Source of the DNA: Tubiluchus corallicola
Taxonomy: Eukaryota > Priapulida > Priapulimorpha > Priapulimorphida > Tubiluchidae
Length of the DNA stretch: 64,000 nt
Assembly (NCBI GenBank): GCA_030141605.1
Contig: JAQGDQ010000315.1
Location: 1 to 64,000, forward strand
Direction of reading: 5' to 3'
In this document: piece after piece, positions 55,701-64,000 of the stretch
Numbering within the stretch: position 1 is the first letter of the stretch
Layout: each line of letters opens with the position of its first letter
The notes under the pieces: model-generated
Told to the model about the DNA's origin: nothing
Databases searched by the model: none
Seen by the model: only the letters and a program-made list of their open reading frames with translations
Position numbers and translations under genes: made by a program

Positions 55701-57280
55701 ATGTTTATTTTTTTATAAAAATTGAATTTTTTAAGCAACATTGTTCACTTTTGGCAGAAAATGTTTTCCATAAGTAGACTCACAAATAACAATCATAGCA
55801 AGGCACCTGATGTGTTGAAGACTTTCTTAATTGTTTCATATTATTACAACTACAAGTACACAGTTGGCTAAACCTGTGGAAGTCTATGAAAACACAACTC
55901 ACTACACATAGATTAATTATCAACCCCAAGAATGAAATGTAGAGCTGTAGCGCTGTTACAGCACTACTTAAAAAAAGTAGTTTAATTACGATTTACTGAC
56001 ACTCATTTTAAAGTAGTGGTGCTGAGTAATGGCGATGAGATTTTTTAATAAGATTTAATTGTCGTGGTGTGAACAGTGCCGTTCTCTGGACATATTATCT
56101 TTAAATTTACCAAAAGAAGTGATCATTTAAATTTTTATAATCCATTTTTTACAGATTCTTCAGGTTGACCAGGTTGTAAACTTATTGTCAAAATTGCAAA
56201 ACAGAGTGAATGAAAAAGTTCTGGAATCCTTTCGAGAATACTGTAAGTTCCTGTGTATTCACGCTTCTAGATAATATTTAATTTTTCCCTGTAAAAGCTG
56301 TGCACAAGTGCCTAACTGTAGTCTGATATTTCAACTTATTAAATCATTAGTAAAATTTGCTGATTTTTAATGACCCTGTTGAGAAATATCTGCCTAAATA
56401 CAGTGAACTATGTATAACTCAAATTCTTGCATATCTCGAACAGATCTCATGGAATGGATTTTCCCTTTCATTTTTCCCTTTACCAAACATTGTGTAACTC
56501 AAAATCTGTGACCCAGTTTATAATTCAAACCGAATTCCCAGTTCAATTTATAAGAATCTAACTGAATTTACTTCACCTTTCTCGAACAGCCGCCCAAGCG
56601 AGAAATCCTACTTGAAAGTATGCACACATTACGACGTCAACTGCTGGTTTCAGAAAAATGCTAAGATTTCTTGTATTACCTTAGCAGAATGCTGAACACA
56701 ACATGGCTTAGCGAACTTGGTTTAATAACTAAATCACAATATTATTATTGCCGAATTCTATTAACCATGCTACTCACACTACAGTAGAGGTGGACCAGTC
56801 ATTTTATTTTTGATTACCGTATATACTTATGTACAAGTCGAATTTTTGGGAGGCGATTTTAAGTTGAAATTTTTGGGGTCGACTTATACTTACGATATGT
56901 CGCTAAAGAGTCATCTACAATACGAATATGTAAAGAAATAAAATATTCATCAAGACTGTTGTTAGATATTTGATTAAAGGCTCAGTTAGTCATTTTCATA
57001 GGCTATAGTGTATTGTCCGATGTTGATGAGCAACTCAATCTCAATCTGATCGTCTAGCTCGTATTTTTCCTTAACTCGAAGCAATTTTCAGGTCCCGAGG
57101 TGTACGAGTTGTACCTAGTTTACTGTAAATGAGAATATGCAAATTAATAAAACTTCTAATAATTTTTTTGTTTCAGATGATACGGCATTTAAAGATATCC
57201 GCTCTACTGACAGTAGACAGCTTATCATGAGCCTGTGCAATAGTGCTACATCTAGTTCAAGTTACAGTTCTCCAAATTAG
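40692..57280 (+). CDS. DSN1: Kinetochore protein DSN1 (Mis12 complex)
   Basis: Ten exons join in frame to 344 residues (human DSN1 has 356): 40692-40708, 41296-41554, 44094-44187, 45394-45437, 45931-45994, 47187-47265, 48675-48815, 54684-54828, 56155-56242, 57177-57280. DSN1 is a subunit of the Mis12 complex that links CENP-C/CENP-T chromatin to the Ndc80 and KNL1 complexes. Support: an acidic/Ser-rich N-terminus, a basic patch KRRSTIGRGRRSF (residues 100-112) with two RRS sites like the Aurora B sites of human DSN1 (Ser100, Ser109), a coiled-coil domain with EYTNYIDILKQESEKWDDLL (like EYITKFSLERQTWDQLL) and LDSKPDYVKMMQQL (like LNTKPDYQKILQNQ). Introns carry many transposons and a 2.9-kb minisatellite. 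The first two exons are the least certain. Confidence 0.88.
41296..41554 (+). CDS. DSN1: DSN1 exon 2
   Basis: Acceptor ATTTAG, donor GTGATG (weak); 259 bp. Encodes the disordered N-terminus: LTRSSKKESGATYDDY, an acidic stretch, then SRKKRSSKSDSDNESSQK. Confidence 0.7.
41815..42985 (-). mobile_element. LINE fragment: ORF1 and start of endonuclease
   Basis: Minus-strand frames at 42982-42680, 42679-42452 and 42495-41953 read as one ORF1 broken by a stop and a frameshift. The last has a C-terminal ORF1 domain (RDLFVFRVTKETSDDDV, FWPCDIACRFNAPKERK) and runs into an AP endonuclease start (KITTFNSRGFR, IVFTQEHWLL). Endonuclease pieces continue in other frames (VHSAHSCSGVD, GRPFGGCA) to about 41815. 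It lies in DSN1 intron 2 and is a pseudogenic CR1/Jockey-like copy. Confidence 0.75.
42986..44093. other. Rest of DSN1 intron 2
   Basis: No exon or repeat with clear limits; an open frame at 43730-43921 shows no similarity. Confidence 0.4.
44094..44187 (+). CDS. DSN1: DSN1 exon 3: Aurora-type basic patch
   Basis: Acceptor ACTATAG, donor GTAAAA; 94 bp. KKKKTKDKRRSTIGRGRRSF, then VFTDGKAFLTP. Confidence 0.85.
44307..44604. mobile_element. Possible MITE (GGTCAGAGGTTAAG ends)
   Basis: GGTCAGAGGTTAAGTGTACC at the left and GTGCACTTAACCTTTGACC at the right are inverted repeats of about 20 bp with three mismatches. No target duplication is evident. DSN1 intron 3. Confidence 0.4.
44652..44756. repeat. 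(ATT)n microsatellite, imperfect
   Basis: Mixed ATT/ACT/GTT trinucleotides over about 100 bases in DSN1 intron 3. Confidence 0.85.
45394..45437 (+). CDS. DSN1: DSN1 exon 4
   Basis: Acceptor TTTTCAG, donor GTTTGT; 44 bp, ending in phase 0. DPKSEHSNAAHVAEK. Small; supported mainly by phase. Confidence 0.6.
45931..45994 (+). CDS. DSN1: DSN1 exon 5
   Basis: Acceptor TTTTCAG, donor GTAAGG; 64 bp. ELTIAEKSVQQDENLEKLQG, helical. Confidence 0.7.
46093..46996. mobile_element. Possible hAT-like element with CAGGGA ends
   Basis: Left end CAGGGACGTTACCGAAATGG and the complement of the right end, CAGGGATGTTTGCCGATAAT, match over the first bases. CAGGG termini are common in hAT elements. No open frame and no clear duplication. 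DSN1 intron 5. Confidence 0.45.
47187..47265 (+). CDS. DSN1: DSN1 exon 6
   Basis: Acceptor TTTCAG, donor GTATGT; 79 bp. LDKLDILTDKMEEQEQLLDV, a coiled-coil helix. Confidence 0.8.
47620..48372 (+). mobile_element. CAGTAGGTGCC-family element, copy in DSN1 intron 6
   Basis: Runs from an internal block (ATACATAGAAACAATTATG, TTAAGTGCCG) to the terminus AAGTGGTGCCTACTG. Its left terminus is not recognisable. Same orientation as 32344-33090. Confidence 0.6.
48675..48815 (+). CDS. DSN1: DSN1 exon 7: coiled coil
   Basis: Acceptor TTTGCAG, donor GTAAGT; 141 bp. EYTNYIDILKQESEKWDDLL matches the EYITKFSLERQTWDQLL segment of human DSN1. Confidence 0.88.
49150..49495. repeat. Interspersed repeat, shared with 14230-14710
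   Basis: GAAGCAAAATGACTGCTTCC, TTTACAATTGCAGTACCAG, CAGAAAAGTGGGTA and GCAGACGGTTTTG occur in the same order as at 14230-14710. DSN1 intron 7. Confidence 0.6.
50070..50327. mobile_element. hAT MITE nested in the pogo-like element
   Basis: Ends CAGTGGTGTATTG and CAATACACCACTG (13-bp one-mismatch-or-better inverted repeat) with TGTGTCAC on both sides (50062-50069 and 50328-50335), the 8-bp hAT signature. Its interior repeats CCGTCCACC(T/C)ACTTTTT in both halves. Confidence 0.85.
50471..50815 (+). pseudogene. Pogo-type transposase N-terminus (truncated)
   Basis: From ATG at 50471: MPGEKRKRMSYTADFKLKVI, then AARKFGVDESNVRRWKK, a Brinker/Psq-type helix-turn-helix as at the N-terminus of POGK-like and pogo transposases. 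A second DNA-binding segment starts (YPEMEKEIFEWFEAHKKGS) but runs into the element's right end at about residue 95. No DDE catalytic region remains. Confidence 0.8.
50963..51696. mobile_element. TIR element, family CAGTAAGTCCTCGC (copy 2)
   Basis: Ends CAGTAAGTCCTCGCTTAACG and GTTAAGCGAGGACTTACTG; the left is preceded by TA, while the right is followed directly by the 34-bp minisatellite. Collinear with 15150-15795. No open frame. Confidence 0.75.
51697..54574. repeat. 34-bp minisatellite, about 84 copies
   Basis: Unit GGTCCTGTCAGTGGGTACTG followed by GCTTGTAGATTGTA. Common variants are TTGTA/TTGCA, CTGTCAG/CTGTTAG and TACTGG/CACTGG. The first unit is divergent (CAGCTTCTCTCAGGGGGTAC) and that same variant recurs once at about 53008. 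It occupies half of DSN1 intron 7 and ends 109 bp before exon 8. Confidence 0.96.
54684..54828 (+). CDS. DSN1: DSN1 exon 8
   Basis: Acceptor TGCTTAG, donor GTAAGT; 145 bp. WILDSKPDYVKMMQQLKLN is the diagnostic KPDY motif. Confidence 0.9.
54829..56154. other. DSN1 intron 8
   Basis: No exon seen. A possible transposon spans about 55358-56030: CAGTGTTGGGTTAATTACTT at the left and AAAGTAGTGGTGCTGAG at the right echo each other as inverted AGTAGTGxCACTAC motifs, but limits are unclear. Confidence 0.35.
56155..56242 (+). CDS. DSN1: DSN1 exon 9
   Basis: Acceptor TTTACAG, donor GTAAGT; 88 bp. VDQVVNLLSKLQNRVNEKVL corresponds to the DELQGSVKQLQAFMDEST helix. Confidence 0.88.
56817..56905. mobile_element. 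Small relic with pogo-like terminal words
   Basis: ACCGTATATACTTATGTACA and TCGACTTATACTTACGATAT are imperfect inverted repeats resembling the ends of the element at 49899-50872 (CCGTATATGCTC..). Duplicated at about 61909-61997. May be a very short MITE. Confidence 0.35.
57177..57280 (+). CDS. DSN1: DSN1 exon 10 (stop codon)
   Basis: Acceptor TTTCAG; 104 bp with TAG at 57278-57280. Ends in SATSSSSYSSPN. An intact second copy is at 62270-62373. Confidence 0.88.
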
Positions 57281-57704
57281 TCGATTAGCAATTCACTCAG
57301 AGTCTACATCATTCCAACTGCTGCACATGCAACAGAAGAAACAAATTATTACCCAGTGCACAAGTTTCGTATTAACATTAATATTACTATCCATGCCGAG
57401 TTGTACTTTATCTAAGTAGCACTTTTACAGTTTCTGAGCTTTTCTTATTTGTTCCTCTTATTAATTTTGATTATGATGATGATTTGATTATGACAAACAA
57501 AAAGGAAAGGAGGTGAGAGGAAAATACTGCAGGAAAAGTTTTGGAGAGGAAATTGGTAACATCTGTTAATTGAGATGCAGCCAAGGGAGGACACAAGTGT
57601 AAAAGTTAAAATGTGCCTCATATGATGTTCCTAATTTTTATTAAATTTTTGATAACAGTTTGCTGAATTTTTGTATGTACAAATGGCTTGTAATTATAAT
57701 TACT

Positions 57705-57710
57705 AATAAA
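57705..57710 (+). terminator. Candidate polyadenylation signal of DSN1
   Basis: AATAAA 425 bases after the stop codon, in a T-rich context. Duplicated in the second copy at about 62797. Confidence 0.45.
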
Positions 57711-60146
57711 TTAGTTTATTTTTCTTTATTAAGTCTTTATTATTGGCAGCAGTTTGATATTGTTAGACTGGATTAACTGTGGATTGGAAACCAAGCCGGG
57801 GAAAAAATTTTACAATCGTGTGTTATTGGCGACAGTTTTGTTTTGCTTATTGTTGATATAATTATATGTGAATGTTATCAGTACTAAAATTCTGAAAGCA
57901 ACATTTGCCCATTTTTCCCAGTGTTCCCATTAATCTTTCTTATAGTATTTTTATTTTTTTAAGCTACTTTCCTAGAACATCGTGAATTGATTTGTCTCTT
58001 TTGTCCAGCAGAATTGGGTGACCAAGCTTATAAACCTTTTGCATCAAATTAGTGAATGATAATGGCAGAGTAGTTTCCGATGTTACGATGGAACGTTATA
58101 GGTCCAAATTTTTCTTAAAACGAAGTTTCTTGTCATGTTTTATGCAAGTACCTTGCTATCCGAATTGCTACTTTACTTAAAAACAGCAAATGGTCAAACG
58201 TTGAAAATTCATCAGTTCTTAATAATCTTTTAATAGCTCTGAAACTCCAAGAAAATTGTGCAACTTACAGTAAAAAATAACAATTTACATCAACAAACAT
58301 TTTTGTTCTTAAAATAATCCTCAAATTGGTACCTCAAAATATACCAACAAGTGAGTGAGCCTGTATTTTACAATCCATTACTTTACATGTTGTAAGATGA
58401 GGAATATTTTATTCAAACATTATATTATACAACTCTAACACATTTTACAAAAATCAAAAATCGTTGCTATAGGACACTACAAAAGCAAGCAACCAAGTCA
58501 ATCAGTAAGAACTAAAGAAAAGGTTAATGAGGGTCAAGCTAAAACAGATGCATTTCTTACCTCTCGCAAATGTAGAAGCTCCAAATTAATATTTTATTGA
58601 GCTTTGGTAACAACTTACAAAGTACAGTCTGATCGATTAATAAATAATTTACACATACCTTTTATTCTTGCTAGCCTCAGTAGTACAGAAAATTAAAGCT
58701 GATCCGAGACGTGAAAATGCTATGGCGCTTACGCTACTTGGGACTGTTCAGAAAATAATTGTACAAGTGTTACTACCTGCTTTGAAATATAACTCAGCGA
58801 CAAACATAGATACAAATATCGATTTTATGATTTTAGGAAACGAGGATAAGCAACAAAATCTAAAATAAAATTTAGGGGAAGCCTCGAATTTCGTAACATT
58901 TGTCCTTCATCACTGGCTCAGTTGACACAAATTTCATTCATTTCACTAGACCCTGAGGCTGGCTATTACAGCACATTTCAACTCTTATTGAAAAATGTGG
59001 GAGACGAAGTTGAAATTTCAGAGCACAAATCAAATATTTCAAAAATTACAAATACTGCAACATATCACAGACGCTACCATGATACTGATGATGATAGCCA
59101 ACAAAAAAACAACAAGCACAGCTGAATCATAAACATCTATTAACTTATCAATTAATACAGTAATAAAAAATTAATATTTGTGACTGATAGAAAATGATGT
59201 GACTGCTTTATAACCTCAATGATGTTAAATCCAAACTAAACTTCACAGAGAACACAACATTGCTCTAAAAACGTTATATTTACAAAATATCAACGGCAAT
59301 TTCATAATAAAAATCTTTCAGGCTCAAATATGAAACTAGTCGACAAGAGCGTGTTTTATCATCATTCTTGAGCCCACAGAATGTCAGAGGTAAATTTCAG
59401 GAATATCACAAGTGTGCTATCATGATAGCTTTAAAACTGATACACCCAAGTCATTATTTACACTGAATTATAAACAACACTTGTGTTAAATATAAAAATC
59501 AATGACAAAATAATGAATCAAAAAAGTCCTGCAATTAAAAACGAAAAACATGAAAACACCTTTAAACTACGACTGTAGTAAGTCTTCAGATGAATGAAAA
59601 AGGAGCAAAAAAATCACGTGAAATTACTAATAATTTTTTTTCAAGGAGTTTTTCATTTACATTATTAAACACACAAAGACATATTCTCAAAAGAAAGTAC
59701 CCAAAACCTTAACATTGATAATTCAATGTGATGTTTTGTCTTTCACCTGAAGGCAATCTACAATGGTACTTTGAAACGTTTGTGTTTTTCTTTTCTTCCT
59801 TGTTTTTTACTTGTGGAGTTTTTTATTTCACTGTCACTGTTGTTGTCATTAGAAATTAATACGTGAAATCAATGACAAATCATTACAGTTTGCCAGGTTT
59901 TCAAACAAGTAAACATGAAGAACAATTACAGGTATTATCTGTGGTCATTTCCTTCTTCAGCAAATAGAATTTGAAATACACAACACAGCCTGTTCTATGC
60001 AAAAACACAAAAATGGATGCTCAATTAATAATACCCACTAATTAGATAAAATCATAAATCTTGACAATAGATTGACGTCTGACTAGAAAAACCGGCAACT
60101 GCAAATGGTAAGCAGTTGTCTGTGTTAAGGAACGTGGTGCTACGTG
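57711..60146. other. Region between DSN1 and the minus-strand exon
   Basis: No recognised gene. An open frame at 58668-58868 (QKIKADPRREN, then a hydrophobic stretch VQKIIVQVLLPALKY) follows a TTGCTAG acceptor-like site but is broken by frame changes and a stop in the second copy (about 63735-63920). A second frame at 58922-59125 is unrecognised. The part nearest 60146 is presumably 3' untranslated sequence of the minus-strand gene. Confidence 0.4.
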
Positions 60147-60365
60147 TTAAAAAATATTACTGGTACGCTTAGGTCTGGGTTTGCTTTTGGGCATACTGTG
60201 GAACTCGTTAGAAGTTGTGCTCCCACGCATCTCTAGTATCTTTGATATTTTCTGGCAAATCATTTTAGCTGTTGGCATGTCAGTTTCAAAGTCAAGGTAT
60301 TTGAAATCATTTCCGCTCTTGTATGCTAATCGAAAACTGCTGCGACCTATTGAGTACAAAACCTA
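60147..60365 (-). CDS. Last exon of an unrecognised gene
   Basis: On the minus strand, a TTCACATAG acceptor at about 60366 is followed by an open frame of 72 codons to TAA at 60147-60149. It reads VLYSIGRSSFRLAYKSGNDF, then KYLDFETDMPTAKMICQKIS, KILEMRGSTTS and a basic tail PKSKPRPKRTSNIF. Two strands followed by an amphipathic helix resemble the end of a PH/PTB/FERM-lobe fold, but I cannot name the family. Upstream exons would lie beyond 60644, in or past the duplicated copy; none was found up to 64000. It is convergent with DSN1. Confidence 0.5.
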
Positions 60366-60792
60366 TGTGAATGTTAAGCAAAAACATGTATTAGAGAAAA
60401 TAGTGTAGAATGTCGGCCTACAAAATACATTGGAAATTAGTCACCAGACCACAAGTTAATGCAGAGATGCATTTCAAATTCCAGTCATGAGATACAACAT
60501 GATACAAGTGAAGACATTTAATCTATTGCTTACTGAATCTCAAATCAAGTCTGACAAGGAGCAGGCAGATGAACAAAAAGGAGAGGTTGCCTTGAACATA
60601 ATTATACTTGCATTGCATTTATTGACTGATTATGCTCAGTGTAAAAATCTGTGACCCAGTTTATAATTCAAACCGAATTCCCAGTTCAATTTATAAGAAT
60701 CTAACTGAATTTACTTCACCTTTCTCGAACAGCCGCCCAAGCGAGAAATCCTACTTGAAAGTATGTGTTGGGAGCCGTTTGGACCACTGCGC

Positions 60793-60857
60793 CAAGTAGA
60801 CCGCGGTCTACATGGGCTAGCCCAAGTAGACCGCGGTCTACTTGGGCTGCCCAAGTA
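60793..60857. repeat. Subterminal 30-bp repeats and 30-bp perfect palindrome
   Basis: CCAAGTAGACCGCGGTCTAC starts at 60792 and again at 60822, and a partial CCAAGTAG at 60851. The segment 60819-60848 is a perfect 30-bp palindrome centred on CCGCGG. Likely transposase-binding or hairpin sequence of the element. Confidence 0.85.
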
Positions 60858-61203
60858 GGACACTAGAGACAGGTCGTGAATTCAGTCGTTAAGTGTACTG
60901 ACACCGTCCGTTGTGCTTGTTTATGTAATAATGATAATTAAAAACGTTAATACACGTTGAATAATTTATTATACATCTAATAAAATAAAAGAATTTTATT
61001 CTGAGCTGGTAGAACGGACAATATTAAATTTGGTTTCGATATTAATGTTGTTGAAGTGAAAAAACCCCACTTTTTTGCGAATTCAACATTTGTTTAAGGT
61101 ATATCATTTTTGATTTTGTCTCACTTCACAAACAGGTGATCCGTTTCACTACCTCTTGGGCAAATAATTGTTTTCTTATAAGTAAACGTTCTAGCGATCT
61201 ATG

Positions 61204-61236
61204 TGTCCTACATGGGCTAGCGAGCCATGTAGGACA
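61204..61236. repeat. Central palindrome of the Ginger-like element
   Basis: TGTCCTACATGG and CCATGTAGGACA face each other across a 9-bp spacer, in the middle of the element. Confidence 0.8.
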
Positions 61237-61623
61237 GTGCCCTACATGTTACAATACTACTGATAATATTAAAACTAATTATCCTTGCTTTTCTTAAATG
61301 TTAAAAATTACTTTTTGGTGTTGTACCTTAGCATTGTAACTTAGCAGCATCTGTCTCATTTTTGTAATTATTTCTGTAATAACTGTGTGCAGAATTTCTC
61401 TCTTTAAAGCATTAGATACTAGGTTTAGTGTTATGATATATTAATGGAGTTAATCATAATGATGAAATTATTGTAAGAAATGCATTTGTAAATTGCCAAG
61501 GAATATCCATTTCTAAAAGAAATTTTGTTTTATGCTTTATTATGTCATAACAATACTTATAAACAATGGTAATATAAACTGGAAACAAGTTTTGCCAGAG
61601 CAAGTTTCTCGACAAAAATCGCT

Positions 61624-61656
61624 AGTGTCCTACTTGGGCTGCCCATGTAGGACACT
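61624..61656. repeat. Right subterminal palindrome of the Ginger-like element
   Basis: AGTGTCCTACTTGGGC and GCCCATGTAGGACACT are 16-bp arms with one mismatch around a single T, 18 bp inside the right inverted repeat. Confidence 0.85.
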
Positions 61657-62269
61657 ACTTTTAGCGCATCAAGTGGTCTACTTGGCGCAGTGGTCCAAAC
61701 GGCTCCCAACATATGCACACATTACGACGTCAACTGCTGGTTTCAGAAAAATGCTAAGATTTCTTGTATTACCTTAGCAGAATGCTGAACACAACATGGC
61801 TTAGCGAACTTGGTTTAATAACTAAATCACAATATTATTATTGCCGAATTCTATTAACCATGCTACTCACACTACAGTAGAGGTGGACCAGTCATTTTAT
61901 TTTTGATTACCGTATATACTTATGTACAAGTCGAATTTTTGGGAGGCGATTTTAAGTTGAAATTTTTGGGGTCGACTTATACTTACGATATGTCGCTAAA
62001 GAGTCATCTACAATACGAATATGTAAAGAAATAAAATATTCATCAAGACTGTTGTTAGATATTTGATTAAAGGCTCAGTTAGTCATTTTCATAGGCTATA
62101 GTGTATTGTCCGATGTTGATGAGCAACTCAATCTCAATCTTATCGTCTAGCTCGTATTTTTCCTTAACTCGAAGCAATTTTCAGGTCCCGAGGTGTACGA
62201 GTTGTACCTAGTTTACTGTAAATGAGAATATGCAAATTAATAAAACTTCTAATAATTTTTTTGTTTCAG

Positions 62270-62373
62270 ATGATACAGCATTTAAAGATATCCGCTCTAC
62301 TGACAGTAGACAGCTTATCATGAGCCTGTGCAATAGCGCTACATCTAGTTCAAGTTACAGTTCTCCAAATTAG
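62270..62373 (+). pseudogene. DSN1: Duplicated DSN1 last exon
   Basis: A 104-bp copy of 57177-57280 with intact TTTCAG acceptor, frame and stop. I see two differences, ACG to ACA and AGT to AGC, both silent. It could act as an alternative last exon for DSN1 transcripts reading past the first copy, but with no private upstream exons it is more likely a non-functional duplicate. Confidence 0.75.
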
Positions 62374-64000
62374 TCGATTAGCAATTCACTCAGAGTCTAC
62401 ATCATTCCAACTGCTGCACATGCAACAGAAGAAACAAATTATTACCCAGTGCACAAGTTTCGTATTAACATTAATATTACTATCCATGCCGAGTTGTACT
62501 TTATCTAAGTAGCACTTTTACAGTTTCTGAGCTTTTCTTATTTGTTCCTCTTATTAATTTTGATTATGATGATGATTTGATTATGACAAACAAAGGAAAG
62601 GAGGTGAGAGGAAAATACTGCAGGAAAAGTTTTGGAAAGGAAATTAGTAACATCTGTTAATTGAGATGCAGCCAAGGGAGGACACAAGTGTAAAAGTTAA
62701 AATGTGCCTCATATGATGTTCCTAATTTTTATTAAATTTTTGATAACAGTTTGCTGAATTTTTGTATGTACAAATGGCTTGTAATTATAATTACTAATAA
62801 ATTAGTTTATTTTTCTTTATTAAGTCTTTATTATTGGCAGCAGTTTGATATTGTTAGACTGGATTAACTGTGGATTGGAAACCAAGCCGGGGAAAAATTT
62901 TACAATCGTGTGTTATTGGCGACAGTTTTGTTTTGCTTATTGTTGATATAATTATATGTGAATGTTATCAGTACTAAAATTCTGAAAGCAACATTTGCCC
63001 AGTGTTCCCATTAATCTTTCTTATAGTATTTTTATTTTTTTAAGCTACTTTCCTAGAACATTGTGAATTGATTTGTCTCTTTTGCCTGGCAGAATTGGGT
63101 GACCAAGCTTATAAACATTTTCAATCAAATAAGCAAATGATGATGGCAGAGTAGTTTCCGATGTTACGATGGAACGTTATAGGTCCAAACTTAAAACGAA
63201 GTTTCTTGTCATGTTTTATGCAAGTACCTTGCTATCCGAATTACTACTTTACTTAAAAACAGCAAATGGTCAAAGGTTGAAAATTGATCAGTTCTTTATA
63301 ATCTTTTAATAGCTTTGAAACTCCAAGAAAATTGTGCAACTTACAGTAACAATTTACATCAACAAACATTTTTGTTCTTAAAACAATCCTCAAATTGGTA
63401 CCTCAAAATATACCAACATGTGAGTGAGCCTGTATTTTACAATCCATTAACTCTACATTTTCTAAGATGAGGAATATTTTATTCGAGCATTATATTATAG
63501 AACTCTAACAAATTTTGCAAAAATCAAAGATCATTGATATACCACACTACAAAAGCAAGCAACCAAGTCAATCAGTAAGAACTAAAGAAAAGGTTAATGA
63601 GGGTCAAGCTAAAACAGATGCATTTCTTACAAATGTAGAAGCTCCTAACTAATATTTTATTGAGCTTTGATAACAACTTACAAAGTACAGTCTGATCGAT
63701 TAATAAATAATTTACACATCCTTTATTCTTGTTAGTACAGAAAATTAAAGCTGATCCGAGACGTGAAAATGCTCTTGCGCTTTTACGCTACTAGGGGGTA
63801 TTCAGAAAATAATTGTACAAGTGTTACTACCTGCTTTGAAATATAACTCAGCGACAAGCATAGATACAAATATCGATTTTATGATTTTAGGAAACGAGGA
63901 TAAGCACCAAAATCTAAAATAAAATTTAGGGGAAGCCTCGAATTTCATAACATTTGTCCTTTATCACTGGCTCAGTTGACACAAATTTCATTCATTTCAC

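Larger units (their letters stand above)
56501..60643. repeat. Tandem duplication, first copy (about 4.1 kb)
   Basis: From AAAATCTGTGACCCAG at 56501 the sequence matches 60644 onward, up to at least 58941 (matching the window end at 64000). If it is a simple head-to-tail duplication, the unit is 56501-60643. It includes part of DSN1 intron 9, exon 10, the 3' untranslated region, and the minus-strand exon at 60147-60365. Confidence 0.8.
60766..61711. mobile_element. Non-autonomous Ginger-like DNA transposon
   Basis: A perfect 37-bp inverted repeat (TGTTGGGAGCCGTTTGGACC and on; 60766-60802 and 61675-61711) is flanked by TATG on both sides (60762-60765 and 61712-61715). The paralogous empty site at 56619-56622 has TATG once, which fixes the limits exactly. 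A 4-bp duplication and TGTNR termini are the published signature of Ginger transposons. The interior has no transposase frame. It contains several palindromes built from GTCCTACTTGGGC or GTCTACTTGGGC words. Confidence 0.85.
60644..64000. repeat. Tandem duplication, second copy (runs off the window)
   Basis: Matches 56501 to about 58941 with scattered substitutions and small indels, plus the 946-bp transposon at 60766-61711. The copy has no DSN1 exon 9 in front of exon 10. Confidence 0.9.

Noticed and set aside
61532-61777. 81-codon frame spanning the right end of the Ginger-like element
   Set aside because: It crosses the element boundary into duplicated non-coding intron DNA, so it cannot be the transposase.

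Overview
The window is AT-rich animal genomic DNA: genes are split into many exons with GT..AG introns, introns run to several kilobases, and miniature inverted-repeat transposons, LINE fragments and minisatellites are dense. I see no prokaryotic features. The organism is probably an invertebrate. The exon plan of the receptor gene (exons of 140, 45 and 110 bp, then one very large exon, then a short last exon) is the plan of chordate neuronal nicotinic receptor subunits, so an invertebrate chordate such as a tunicate is a reasonable but unproven guess.

Layout: (1) 1-957, two hAT transposase remnants, apparently one inserted beside or into the other. (2) 1094-10441, plus strand, a nicotinic acetylcholine receptor alpha subunit lacking only its first (signal-peptide) exon. 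(3) 10442-16036, convergent intergenic DNA with repeats. (4) 36709-16037, minus strand, a complete 14-exon myotubularin-related pseudophosphatase of the MTMR10/MTMR12 type (733 residues as assembled). (5) 36710-40691, divergent intergenic DNA holding a 5'-truncated LINE and a short promoter-like interval. (6) 40692-57280, plus strand, a complete 10-exon gene for the kinetochore protein DSN1 (344 residues as assembled). (7) 60147-60365, minus strand, the last exon of an unrecognised gene. (8) 60644-64000, a second copy of DNA starting at 56501, including the last DSN1 exon, interrupted by a 946-bp transposon absent from the first copy.

The genes are not functionally linked: an ion channel subunit, a catalytically dead phosphoinositide phosphatase scaffold, and a Mis12-complex subunit. 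Much of the window is mobile or tandem DNA in their introns: piggyBac-like, hAT-like, pogo-like and Ginger-like non-autonomous elements, two minisatellites of over 2 kb (53-bp unit in the MTMR gene, 34-bp unit in DSN1), a 96-bp repeat carried inside a transposon, and a 359-bp perfect hexanucleotide array. The most informative element is the Ginger-like one, because the tandem duplication preserves its empty target site and it carries a 30-bp perfect palindrome near its end.

Exon boundaries were set by eye from splice signals, reading phase and recalled family alignments. Transposon superfamily calls rest on termini and target duplications, not on searches.
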